Assembly: GCA_903919215.1 (NCBI GenBank)
Contig: CAIXHI010000145.1
Span: 1 to 17,372 of the forward strand
DNA from: an uncultured Acidimicrobiaceae bacterium
GTDB lineage: Bacteria; Actinomycetota; Acidimicrobiia; Acidimicrobiales; Ilumatobacteraceae
Direction: 5' to 3'
Length of the DNA: 17,372 bases
Below, one piece after another: positions 1-7,951 of this stretch. A program made the translations under genes and the position numbers. The notes below the pieces were generated by a model that made no database searches, had not been told where the DNA came from, and was given only the letters and a program-made list of their open reading frames with translations. Position 1 is the first letter of the stretch; every line of letters begins with the position of its first letter.

Positions 1-99
1 GCAGCCCTGTTCCTCACCACCGAAGCAGTCGTGGCCGACAAGCCCGAGCAGAGCGGCGGCGGCATGGGCGGCGGCATGGGCGGCATGGAAGACTTCTGA
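1..99 (+). CDS. groEL: Chaperonin GroEL, C-terminal end (partial)
   Basis: This is the last 32 codons of a GroEL/Hsp60 chaperonin; the gene begins before the window. The visible residues read AALFLTTEAVVADKPEQ, which matches the final helix of GroEL with the conserved TTEA(V)V(A)DKPE motif. A flexible tail of Gly-Gly-Met repeats follows, ending MEDF. GroEL forms the cytoplasmic double-ring folding chamber, and its Gly-Met tail projects into the cavity. A strong terminator lies about 33 bases after the stop. Actinobacteria often carry two groEL copies, one with a His-rich tail and one with a Gly-Met tail; this is the Gly-Met form. No groES is visible here. Confidence 0.96.
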   Translation, partial: AALFLTTEAVVADKPEQSGGGMGGGMGGMEDF

Positions 100-131
100 G
101 TCGCTCCTGACTCAGTCTCCGCACTGAACTG

Positions 132-164
132 AAAGGGCCCCGGGCTTCGGCTCGGGGCCCTTTT
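132..164 (+). terminator. Rho-independent terminator of groEL
   Basis: A 14-bp stem (132-145 pairing with 150-163, one G-U wobble) closes on a UUCG tetraloop and runs into TTTT. The outer A-T pairs come from an A run on the left and the T run on the right. It lies just downstream of the groEL stop and is a classic intrinsic terminator. Confidence 0.93.
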
Positions 165-180
165 CGCGCCCCCAGCAGGT

Positions 181-327
181 GCGAGTGCCACGTCCCCGGT
201 GCGAGTGCCACGTCGCGCCCGAGTGCCACGTCGCGCACGGGGTGTCACTCCCCACTCGGGCGCGCTTGTGCCACTCGCCCTGGTGGGCTGGCACTCGCCC
301 TGGTGGGCTGGCACTCGCCCTGGTGGG
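181..327. repeat. Intergenic direct and inverted repeat array
   Basis: Three direct copies of GAGTGCCACGTC lie near 183-194, 203-214 and 221-232, the first two preceded by GC. They are followed by three tandem 20-bp copies of (G/C)CACTCGCCCTGGTGGGCTG at 271-290, 291-310 and 311-327, the last one cut short. The two halves are inverted relative to each other, since GCGAGTGCC is the reverse complement of GGCACTCGC. A run of nine G (325-333) closes the array just before the cysO stop. The array fills the space between the convergent groEL and cysO genes. There are no spacers as in CRISPR. Its function is unknown; it could form extended hairpins. Confidence 0.8.
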
Positions 328-333
328 GGGGGG

Positions 334-609
334 TCAGCCGCCGGCGACGGCGGGGATGATGCTGACGGTCTCGCCGGCAGGCACCACGGTGTTCAGGCCA
401 TCGAGATAGCGCACATCGTCGTCGGCCACGAACAGGTTGACGAACTTACGCATCGCGCCCGACTCGTCGAGCAGGCGATCACGGAAGCCCGGATGCACTG
501 TGTCGAGGTTGGCGATCACTTCGGCGAGGGTTGCGCCCTCAACCTGCACCGTCGAGTTGCCGCCCGCCATCGGACGAAGGGTGGTGGGGATGCGAACGGT
601 CACGGCCAT
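334..609 (-). CDS. cysO: CysO-type ubiquitin-like sulfur carrier protein (ThiS/MoaD family)
   Basis: This 91-residue protein is a beta-grasp sulfur carrier that ends in the required di-glycine (IIPAVAGG). It closely resembles mycobacterial CysO, with an IPT-LRP-GG opening, a central KFVNLFV-D-DVR block and an -ILPAVAGG-like tail. CysO carries sulfur as a C-terminal thiocarboxylate for O-phosphoserine-dependent cysteine synthesis by CysM, and the protease Mec then releases cysteine. Neither cysM nor mec is adjacent here, so the sulfur pathway is inferred from similarity only. The start chosen is the ATG at 609; a TTG six bases upstream is possible. It is transcribed divergently from the glycerate kinase gene. 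A MoaD role in molybdopterin synthesis is the main alternative. Confidence 0.85.
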   Translation of the reverse strand: MAVTVRIPTTLRPMAGGNSTVQVEGATLAEVIANLDTVHPGFRDRLLDESGAMRKFVNLFVADDDVRYLDGLNTVVPAGETVSIIPAVAGG

Positions 610-658
610 GTGCAAACTCTACCCAGGCAGTCAGGATTTCAACGAGGCCCGTGACCCA

Positions 659-664
659 TAGCCT
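659..664 (+). promoter_or_regulatory. Possible -10 element for leaderless glycerate kinase mRNA
   Basis: TAGCCT fits the actinobacterial TAnnnT -10 pattern and ends 6 bases before the ATG at 671. That would place transcription initiation at or next to the start codon. There is no Shine-Dalgarno sequence before this gene, which suits a leaderless transcript. No convincing -35 was seen. Confidence 0.35.
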
Positions 665-670
665 GGCCCG

Positions 671-1660
671 ATGCGTGTCCTGGCCGCCGTCGACAAGTTC
701 AAGGGCACCGCGACGGCCGCGCAGGTGGCCACGGCCATCAGCCACGCCTGCTGGGAACTGGGCCACGAGTGCGTCGAACTACCCATCGCTGATGGCGGCG
801 AGGGCACCCTGGAAGCACTCGGCGGCGCCAACCGGGTGAACACCGTCACCGGTCCGCTCGGCGACCCCGTGCAGGCCGAATGGCGGCTGCACCGCGGCAC
901 CGCGGTGATCGAGATGGCCCGGGCCTCGGGCCTCACCCTCGTCGGTGGTGCCGAGCGCAACGATGCCATGGCCGCCACCACCACCGGCACCGGCGAGCTG
1001 ATCGACATGGCACTCGACCTCGGGGCGAAGAAGATCGTGGTGTGCCTCGGTGGGTCGGCCACCACCGATGGTGGCCTCGGCTGTGTGCGCGCGATCACCT
1101 CCCCCCACCGCCTGCGCTCGGTGCAACTGCTGGTGGCCTGCGACGTGCAGACACTGTTCACCGATGCTGCACCGGTGTTCGCTCCGCAGAAGGGCGCGTC
1201 GCCTGCCCAGGTCGACATGCTGCGCGGCCGCCTCGAGCGCCTGGCGCAGATGTACCAACAGCAGTACGGCGTCGATGTGCGGGCACTGCCCGGCACCGGC
1301 GCGGCCGGCGGCTTGGCAGGCGGCCTGGTGGCGCTCGGCGGTCGGTTGCTGCCTGGCTTCGATCTGGTGGCCGATGAACTGGACCTGCACGACCGCATCG
1401 TGGAAGCCGACCTGGTGATCACCGGCGAGGGCTATCTCGACGTGCAGAGCTTCGACGGCAAGGTCGTCGGCGGGGTACAGGCGCTGTGCATCGGCCTCGA
1501 CACGCCGGTCGCGGCGATTGTCGGCGACACGGATACCGACGTCGCCGATCGCATCCACCTGCGCTCACTCGTCGCCGAGTTCGGCGAACGGGCGATGCGC
1601 GAACCGCTGTGGTGCATCGAGCACGCCGCTGTCGACCTGCTGCGTGAGATGGCGGGCTAA
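671..1660 (+). CDS. glxK: Glycerate kinase (GlxK/GarK type)
   Basis: This 329-residue protein is a type-2 glycerate kinase, which phosphorylates D-glycerate with ATP, giving 2-phosphoglycerate in most characterised members. Family motifs are present: DKFKGT (8-13), ADGGEG (40-45), GGSATTDGGLG (127-137), FAPQKGAS, GTGAAGG and VITGEG. It is shorter than the usual 370-380 residues. Most of the loss is between GGSATTDGG and the VACDV segment, where 18 residues stand in place of about 46 in E. coli GarK. The usual TGEGR(I/L)D reads TGEGYLD. No ribosome-binding site precedes the ATG. The amidohydrolase gene starts 10 bases after its stop, but the two share no obvious pathway. Confidence 0.9.
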   Translation: MRVLAAVDKFKGTATAAQVATAISHACWELGHECVELPIADGGEGTLEALGGANRVNTVTGPLGDPVQAEWRLHRGTAVIEMARASGLTLVGGAERNDAMAATTTGTGELIDMALDLGAKKIVVCLGGSATTDGGLGCVRAITSPHRLRSVQLLVACDVQTLFTDAAPVFAPQKGASPAQVDMLRGRLERLAQMYQQQYGVDVRALPGTGAAGGLAGGLVALGGRLLPGFDLVADELDLHDRIVEADLVITGEGYLDVQSFDGKVVGGVQALCIGLDTPVAAIVGDTDTDVADRIHLRSLVAEFGERAMREPLWCIEHAAVDLLREMAG

Positions 1661-1670
1661 CTTCGACGGC

Positions 1671-3029
1671 ATGGCCGAACCCACCGCCCGCCCGGCCGAT
1701 CTGGCCATCGTCAACTGCACTGCACTGCTGTCCACGAGCGCCGAGCGGACCACCTTCGCACCGGGCGCCACGCTCGAGATCACCGACGGCATCATCACCC
1801 GCGTCGACTCGAACCCCGACGGTGCACCGCACGCGACCGAGGTGATCGACGCCCGCGGCATGGTGGCCATGCCCGGCCTGATCAACACGCACACGCACGC
1901 GGCGATGACGTTCCTGCGCGGCGCCGCCGAAGACGTGGCAGTGGCCAACTGGTTCAACGACTACATCTGGCCGATGGAGGTGAACGTCGGCGAGCACGAT
2001 GTGTACCTGGGCACGATGGTGGCGATCGCTGAGATGATCGAGTGCGGCGTCACCGCGTTCGCCGACCACTACTTCTACATGGACCAGGCGGCGCAGGCCG
2101 TCGAGGAGACCGGTATCCGTGCCAACCTCGGCTCGGCATTCTTCAGCTCGCAAGGCGACAGCGGGGTCGAGGCTTCAGCGGCGTTCGCCGAGCGTTGGAA
2201 CGGGCGCGCCAACGGGCGCATCACCACCTCGATCGCGCCACACGCGCCGTACACCGTGACCGACGAACACCTGCGCCTCGCGGCCGAACACGCCGTGCGC
2301 CTGGGCGTGAAGGTGCACATTCACGGCGCCGAAGACATCATCCAGACCAACGCCAGCCTGCGGTCGCGCAACGAGACGCCCATCCGCGTGCTGGAACACA
2401 CCGGGGTACTCGACGCGGGGGCGATCATTGCCCACGGCAACGGCATCCTGCCCGACGACATTCCACTGCTCGCAACGCGCCGCGACCGCGTGGGTGTCAC
2501 CCACGGGCCCAAGGGGTACCTCAAGTTCGCGATGGGCCCACTGACGCCGATCGCCGCACTCAGGGAGGCGGGCGTGCCCGTGGGCTACTGCACCGACGGT
2601 GTCGCCTCGAACAACACACTCGACATCCTCGAGAGCATGCGCGTCACCGCGATCTCGCAGAAGCAGATCGCCGACGACGCGACGTGGTTCACGAGTGCGA
2701 TGGCACTCGACATGGCCGGCCCCCAGTCGGCCGCCGTGTTGGGTATGCGCGGTGCTCTCGGTGTGCTGTCAGTGGGAGCACGGGCCGACGTGATCCTGGT
2801 CGACACCAGTGGGTTCCACTGTCAGCCACTGCACGACCTCGCTGCGGCGCTCGTCTACTCGGTGCAACCCAACGATGTGCGCACCACCATCGTCGACGGC
2901 AAGGTGCTGATGCGCGACCGACAGTTGCTCACCATCGACCGTCAGGGGCTACTGGACGAGTTCCGCCAGCGAGCCCGCGAGATCACCGACCGCACGCATG
3001 GGCGCACGATCCAGGACTACACGCAGTAG
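1671..3029 (+). CDS. Amidohydrolase of the SAH/MTA deaminase (TRZ/ATZ) family
   Basis: This 452-residue metal-dependent hydrolase has the amidohydrolase-superfamily layout, with a small N-terminal beta domain and then a TIM barrel. Metal and catalytic residues by family comparison are HTH (74-76), H218 with E221 in HIHGAED, H255 in IIAHGN, and D309 in CTDGVASNN. The ASNN and LK-A-G motifs match 5-methylthioadenosine/S-adenosylhomocysteine deaminases (MtaD, TM0936 type). It probably deaminates an adenine-type or other aminated ring compound in the cytoplasm. AHGNG replaces the family's usual AHCVH and CTDG replaces GTDG, so the substrate is uncertain. The ATG at 1671 was chosen because the protein aligns from there and the preceding gene stops at 1660. 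It converges on the next gene with only 5 bases between stops. Confidence 0.82.
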   Translation: MAEPTARPADLAIVNCTALLSTSAERTTFAPGATLEITDGIITRVDSNPDGAPHATEVIDARGMVAMPGLINTHTHAAMTFLRGAAEDVAVANWFNDYIWPMEVNVGEHDVYLGTMVAIAEMIECGVTAFADHYFYMDQAAQAVEETGIRANLGSAFFSSQGDSGVEASAAFAERWNGRANGRITTSIAPHAPYTVTDEHLRLAAEHAVRLGVKVHIHGAEDIIQTNASLRSRNETPIRVLEHTGVLDAGAIIAHGNGILPDDIPLLATRRDRVGVTHGPKGYLKFAMGPLTPIAALREAGVPVGYCTDGVASNNTLDILESMRVTAISQKQIADDATWFTSAMALDMAGPQSAAVLGMRGALGVLSVGARADVILVDTSGFHCQPLHDLAAALVYSVQPNDVRTTIVDGKVLMRDRQLLTIDRQGLLDEFRQRAREITDRTHGRTIQDYTQ

Positions 3030-3034
3030 ACGGG

Positions 3035-3658
3035 TCAGGTGACGACCGGCGCGATGGTGGTGCCGGTGGCGGGTGTGCCCTGGATGGTGGACAGCGTCTT
3101 GCCGGCCAGATCTTTGCCGAGCAGCAGGATGACACCGCTGCCGTCCGACCAACCAGCGCTGGTGACGGGTAGGGGCAGGCTGGCGGCTTCGACGGCGAGA
3201 CCGCCCAGAAGCTGCGCAAGTGTGTCGGCCACGGCCTTGGCCGCAGGGTCGTCAGCCTTGTAGAGCACCTTGCTGATCGCCAGCGGTGGGTTGGCAGTGC
3301 CGTTGGTGGCATCCGACATGGTGAATCCGGCACCGAGCAACGCCGTGGTCATCATGCGCGCCACGCCGTTCTGGCCGCTGGCGTTGGCCACCTGCACCTT
3401 GGTACCGGTGAACGTCTGCGGGATCGTGGTGGTGCTGGTCTCATTCGGGTCGACGAAATCGGAACCAGTGTCGGGTGTCGTCTGCTCGGTGCCACCAGTG
3501 TCGGGCTTCACGGTCTGTGTACCGGAGTCGTTCACCTTGCGCAGGACGAGGAAGCCCAGCACGAGCGCGACCGCCGTGACGAAGATGGCCACGCCGCTGC
3601 CCATCGAGGGTCCGCTGGCGGTGGTCCGAGAGCTACGGCCCCCGAAGTCGTTGCTCAT
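3035..3658 (-). CDS. Membrane-anchored LytR C-terminal domain protein (VirR-like)
   Basis: This 207-residue protein has a short Ser/Thr-rich cytoplasmic tail, one transmembrane helix (about residues 22-41, GVAIFVTAVALVLGFLVL) and a Thr/Asp-rich linker. A single LytR_C domain follows, opening with VQVANASGQNGVA, typical of the VEVLNGSG pattern. There is no LytR-CpsA-Psr catalytic domain. The solo LytR_C fold directly downstream of a DUF3263 gene matches M. tuberculosis Rv0430-Rv0431. Rv0431 is VirR, an envelope protein that limits vesicle release and affects cell-wall integrity. A similar envelope role here is inference. GGGAG lies about 8 bases before the ATG, supporting this start over upstream in-frame codons. 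Confidence 0.82.
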   Translation of the reverse strand: MSNDFGGRSSRTTASGPSMGSGVAIFVTAVALVLGFLVLRKVNDSGTQTVKPDTGGTEQTTPDTGSDFVDPNETSTTTIPQTFTGTKVQVANASGQNGVARMMTTALLGAGFTMSDATNGTANPPLAISKVLYKADDPAAKAVADTLAQLLGGLAVEAASLPLPVTSAGWSDGSGVILLLGKDLAGKTLSTIQGTPATGTTIAPVVT

Positions 3659-3678
3659 CTTGACTCCCTGCTGAGTGG

Positions 3679-3960
3679 TCAGGCCTGTTCGCCTGCAGCC
3701 GCGCCATCGATCAGTGCCCGGCGACGACGCTCGCGGTGACGGCGCAGGCGGCGCACCACCAACGGATCTTCGAGCATTGCTGCCGGATGATCGATCACCC
3801 GGTTGAGTTCCAGATTGTACTCCTCCACCGAGCACGTGAACCGCGCGCGGATCGCATCATGGCGATCCTCGTCGAGCGTGAACCACGTGGCCTCGAAGTG
3901 GAGAATGGCGAGGTCTCGTTCGCCGAGCGTCTCGCGGGGATCATCGGTTTCGACGGTCAT
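3679..3960 (-). CDS. DUF3263 family protein
   Basis: This 93-residue protein matches the DUF3263 family (Rv0430 type). Its core reads LGERDLAILHFEATWFTLDEDRHDAIRARF, followed by a tyrosine-containing YNLELNRVIDHP helix and a basic RRLRRHRERRRR tail. The family is usually described as a small, possibly DNA-binding protein, and its resemblance to sigma-factor-type helices has been noted; function is unproven. It precedes the VirR-like gene on the same strand by 20 bases, so the two are probably co-transcribed. The start is uncertain between ATG 3960 and GTG 3969; no ideal ribosome-binding site distinguishes them. It is divergent from uridine kinase across an inverted repeat. Confidence 0.82.
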   Translation of the reverse strand: MTVETDDPRETLGERDLAILHFEATWFTLDEDRHDAIRARFTCSVEEYNLELNRVIDHPAAMLEDPLVVRRLRRHRERRRRALIDGAAAGEQA

Positions 3961-4004
3961 GGTGCCCACAGCCTGCCCGACTTGGACCAGGAAAACCAAG
4001 CATC

Positions 4005-4026
4005 GGACAGGTGTTCGACACCGTCC
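4005..4026. promoter_or_regulatory. Inverted repeat, possible operator between DUF3263 and udk
   Basis: GGAC-A-GGTGT is followed by TCG and then ACACC-GTCC, giving two near-perfect arms with one bulged A. It sits in the 96-base divergent region between the DUF3263 and uridine kinase genes. It could be a repressor site acting on either promoter, or a hairpin in the DUF3263 leader. No T run follows on either strand, so it is not a classical terminator. Confidence 0.4.
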
Positions 4027-4044
4027 CAACGATGTATGCCGGAG

Positions 4045-4050
4045 TAGTTT
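4045..4050 (+). promoter_or_regulatory. Possible -10 element for leaderless udk mRNA
   Basis: TAGTTT fits TAnnnT and ends 6 bases before the udk ATG at 4057. This is the same geometry as before the glycerate kinase gene. No Shine-Dalgarno sequence is present. No clear -35 is visible. Confidence 0.35.
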
Positions 4051-4056
4051 CAAGAG

Positions 4057-4689
4057 ATGGCCACCGATCACCGCCCGTTCATGATCGGCGTCGCCGGCGG
4101 CAGTTCTTCGGGAAAGACCACTGTGGCGGAACGGTTGGCCGAGCTGGCCGGCGATCAGCGGGTCGCGCTGATCAAACTCGACTCCTACTACTGCTCGTTC
4201 CCCGACCTACCGATCGACGTGCGGGCCAAGGCGAACTACGACCATCCCAGCGCCTTCGACTGGGTGCTGCTGAACCAGCACCTCGACGAGTTGAGCGCGG
4301 GCAGGTCTGTTCCCGTGCCGGTGTACGACTACACGAACCATGTGCGCAGCGCTGAGGTGCGCATGGTCTCACCCTCGCGCATCATCGTCGTCGAAGGCAT
4401 CCTGGTGCTGGCCGAGCAATCGGTGCGCGACCGCTTCGAGCTCAAGGTGTACATCGATACCGAGGCCGACCTGCGGTTCATCCGCCGGCTGATCCGCGAT
4501 GTCGCCGAGCGCGGCCGCACACCCGACAGCATCATCGCCCAGTACCTGGAATCGGTGCGCCCGGCGCATGAACAGTTCATCGAGCCGAGCAAGCGTTTCG
4601 CCGATGTGATCATCCCCCACGGCGGCCTCAACGCTCCTGCCATCGACGTGCTGTTAGCACGAGTACGCGAACTCACCATCTCTCAATAG
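4057..4689 (+). CDS. udk: Uridine kinase / phosphoribulokinase-family P-loop kinase
   Basis: This 210-residue cytoplasmic kinase belongs to the uridine kinase family, which phosphorylates uridine or cytidine in pyrimidine salvage. Visible motifs are the Walker A loop GGSSSGKT (14-21), LDSYY (41-45), NYDHP (60-64, nucleoside-site motif), VPVYDYTNH (87-95) and the Walker B-like IIVVEGILVL (around 109-118). A DLRFIRRLIRD lid-type segment follows near 150-165. Length and motif order match bacterial Udk of about 205-215 residues. The ATG at 4057 is the first plausible start and fits the likely leaderless promoter. The stop codon lies one base from the end of the convergent DUF779 gene. Confidence 0.92.
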   Translation: MATDHRPFMIGVAGGSSSGKTTVAERLAELAGDQRVALIKLDSYYCSFPDLPIDVRAKANYDHPSAFDWVLLNQHLDELSAGRSVPVPVYDYTNHVRSAEVRMVSPSRIIVVEGILVLAEQSVRDRFELKVYIDTEADLRFIRRLIRDVAERGRTPDSIIAQYLESVRPAHEQFIEPSKRFADVIIPHGGLNAPAIDVLLARVRELTISQ

Positions 4690-4690
4690 T

Positions 4691-5089
4691 TCACCCCGGC
4701 GGGTGTTGTTCGCCGTTCGGTGGCGGCCCGGCGGCGGCAAGCGCAGCCGACTCGTCGTCCGTGAACAGCCGTGAGCGGGTGAGGAAGCGGAACCCCTCCG
4801 GCGCCTCGGCCGAGAACCCCGACCCGCGACCCTTCACCAGGTCGATGATCAGGCAGGTGTGCGCCCAGTACTCGAACTGCGCGGCACCGATGTAGAACGG
4901 CTGACCGGCGATGTCGCCGAGGTAGATGTCCTGTGCTCCCACCTTGAACTCGAAGCGTGGAAAACACATCGGCGACGAACCGTCACAACAACCGCCGGAC
5001 TGGTGGAACAGCAACGGTCCGTGCCGTTCCACCAGTAGCGCGACCATCGCCACTGCCTCATCGGTGATGGTCACCCGTGCGGTCGTCAT
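4691..5089 (-). CDS. DUF779 family protein linked to aldehyde dehydrogenase
   Basis: This 132-residue soluble protein matches DUF779, a small family regularly encoded beside acetaldehyde-type dehydrogenases. Conserved features are the QSGGCCDGSSPMCFP segment with C34, C35 and C42, the D-YLG and P-FYI-A-QFEYW blocks, and a VKGRGSGFSAEAPEG-RFL-SR tail. The clustered cysteines suggest a metal or redox role, but no biochemical function is established. It starts three bases after the aldehyde dehydrogenase stop on the same strand, so the two are certainly co-transcribed and probably translationally coupled. The last residues (GPPPNGEQHPPG) are low-complexity and likely unstructured. Confidence 0.88.
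   Translation of the reverse strand: MTTARVTITDEAVAMVALLVERHGPLLFHQSGGCCDGSSPMCFPRFEFKVGAQDIYLGDIAGQPFYIGAAQFEYWAHTCLIIDLVKGRGSGFSAEAPEGFRFLTRSRLFTDDESAALAAAGPPPNGEQHPPG
4692..4705. promoter_or_regulatory. Small hairpin spanning convergent stops of udk and DUF779 gene
   Basis: CACCC-CGGC-GGGTG forms a five-pair stem at the junction of the two convergent genes. There is no T run on either side, so termination would have to be factor-dependent or aided by convergence. It is the only structure seen in this one-base intergenic gap. Confidence 0.25.
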
Positions 5090-5092
5090 CGC

Positions 5093-6610
<1,518 letters not shown>

Positions 6611-6629
6611 GACCCCTCCAAGGAAAGAT

Positions 6630-6657
6630 GGGGTACCCCCATGGCCCCCGATGGGGC
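6630..6657. promoter_or_regulatory. Adjacent palindromes in the exaC/regulator divergent region
   Basis: GGGGTACCCC (6630-6639) is a perfect 10-bp palindrome. GCCCC-CGAT-GGGGC (6644-6657) is a second inverted repeat. Both lie in the 61 bases between the exaC start and the chosen regulator start. They are plausible regulator sites or leader hairpins for exaC. The space is too short for two ordinary promoters, so one promoter probably lies inside a coding region. Confidence 0.35.
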
Positions 6658-6671
6658 ATGATGGGCTGGCC

Positions 6672-7853
6672 ATGGTTGGCAAAAGGTTGAGTATCCCGGG
6701 AGGTCGGGAGTTGCGGGGCGGTCCGACCTTCGTGCCTGCGGCGGTGAACCGCGCCCTGGAGTCGTTTCTCGCGGGCGAGGACACCGCACTTGAGGCATTG
6801 GTACGCAGCGAGGTACTCGAATCGTGGTCGCATTCGGCCGAACACCTTGCCCCGGTGACCGACCATGCACCGGTGATCTCCGAAGCAGTAGAGCGGTGGC
6901 GCTCCACCCGGATGGCGAGCGCCTTTCAAGCCATCGCCGGCGAACTCGAGGATGTGGCTGCGGCCGGCGACTTCGTGGCCGCGGTCACCGACGAACAAGG
7001 TGTGATCGTGTGGGTCGCCGGGGGACGCACGATGCGGCGCCGCGCCGAGGCAGTCGGCTTCGCTCCCGGCGGTCGCTGGAGCGAAGACGCCGTGGGCACC
7101 AACGCGCTCGGGGTGGCGTTGCGTACCGGGCGCCCTTCGGCCATCCGGGCCACTGAGCACTTCTCACCGATCGTGCAGAACTGGGTGTGTTACTCGGCAC
7201 CGATCCTCGACCCGACCACGGGCCGACCGGCGGGAGTGCTCGACCTCTCCACCACATGGTCGCGCGCCAACCCGTTGGCGCTCAGCACGGTGTCGGCGAT
7301 GGCGCGCAACCTGGAGCTGATGCTGCGCGCATCGCCACGTGAGCGACGATTGCAACTGCGCGTGCTCGGCGGCGGCGACGTACTCCTCGATGGTGTCGTG
7401 CTGCCCCTGGCCCCACGGCAGGTCGAGTTGGTGACCGTGCTCTCACTACACCCTGGCGGGCTCACCCTCGAGACGTTGCACGAGTTGCTGCACCTCAACG
7501 GTGGAGGTTCGATCAGCTCGACCAAAGCGGAGGTGTCGTACCTACGACGTCACCTCGGCGACATGCTGTTGAGCCGCCCCTACCGATTGGCCGAACAGTG
7601 CGGGGCCGACCACCTCGATGCCTTGGTCGCGCTTCGCGAAGGCAGGGTCGACGACGCGCTCACCTTGTACCGAGGCCCGCTGCTGCCGCGCTCTCAATGT
7701 TGGGCGATCGAGGAGCACCGGGCAGTGCTCGAATCGGCCATCCGCGGAGCCGTGGTGAACGACCCAACGCCAGCGCGAGTGGCCGCAGCGCGCGCCGCCA
7801 TCCCCTACGACACGTATCTGGCCGATCTCGCCGACGCTTACCGAACGCGCTGA
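6672..7853 (+). CDS. GAF-domain transcriptional regulator with C-terminal winged helix
   Basis: This roughly 393-residue protein is probably the activator or repressor of the divergent exaC operon. The N-terminal part (ESWSHSAE..., then AVTDEQGVIVWVAGG) resembles AcoR/AcxR-type sensor regions. A GAF domain follows, with GGRWSEDAVGTNALGVALRTGRP and VCYSAPILDPTTGRPAGVLDLST. Instead of the AAA+ and Fis domains of AcoR, the C-terminus (about 250-390) carries a compact winged-helix-like segment (LAPRQVELVTVLSLHPGGLTLE...STKAEVSYLRRHLG) with BTAD-like helices. This fits a sigma70-type regulator responding to a small ligand. The start is uncertain: ATG 6672 was chosen, with in-frame ATG at 6651 and 6609 also possible, and none has a good ribosome-binding site. 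Its 3' end overlaps the convergent NHL gene by 16 bases. Confidence 0.8.
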   Translation: MVGKRLSIPGGRELRGGPTFVPAAVNRALESFLAGEDTALEALVRSEVLESWSHSAEHLAPVTDHAPVISEAVERWRSTRMASAFQAIAGELEDVAAAGDFVAAVTDEQGVIVWVAGGRTMRRRAEAVGFAPGGRWSEDAVGTNALGVALRTGRPSAIRATEHFSPIVQNWVCYSAPILDPTTGRPAGVLDLSTTWSRANPLALSTVSAMARNLELMLRASPRERRLQLRVLGGGDVLLDGVVLPLAPRQVELVTVLSLHPGGLTLETLHELLHLNGGGSISSTKAEVSYLRRHLGDMLLSRPYRLAEQCGADHLDALVALREGRVDDALTLYRGPLLPRSQCWAIEEHRAVLESAIRGAVVNDPTPARVAAARAAIPYDTYLADLADAYRTR

Positions 7854-7951
7854 GTGCGGCGCTGGGCGGCGACGAGCACCGCACCAGCAGCAAGCATCAC
7901 CAGTGCAATCCAGACGAGGCCGTCGGTGCTCGCTCCGGTAGCCGGCAGACC
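7838..7951 (-). repeat. 114-bp LPATG sorting-signal repeat, copy 1
   Basis: This copy matches 9178-9291 (offset 1340) at all but two positions (7850 and 7870). It covers the LPATG motif, transmembrane helix, basic tail and stop codon. Similarity stops abruptly at both edges. Confidence 0.95.

Noticed and set aside
271..327. Three tandem 20-bp units that look CRISPR-like
   Set aside because: The units are directly adjacent with no spacers, and there are no cas genes in the window.
2042..3172. A 376-codon open frame on the plus strand inside the amidohydrolase gene
   Set aside because: It is a frame-shifted shadow with Arg-rich composition. The in-frame amidohydrolase has all active-site motifs.
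3659..3835. Longer version of the VirR-like protein starting near 3835
   Set aside because: The extension overlaps the DUF3263 gene, is low-complexity, and the ATG at 3658 has a good ribosome-binding site followed by a normal membrane-anchor start.
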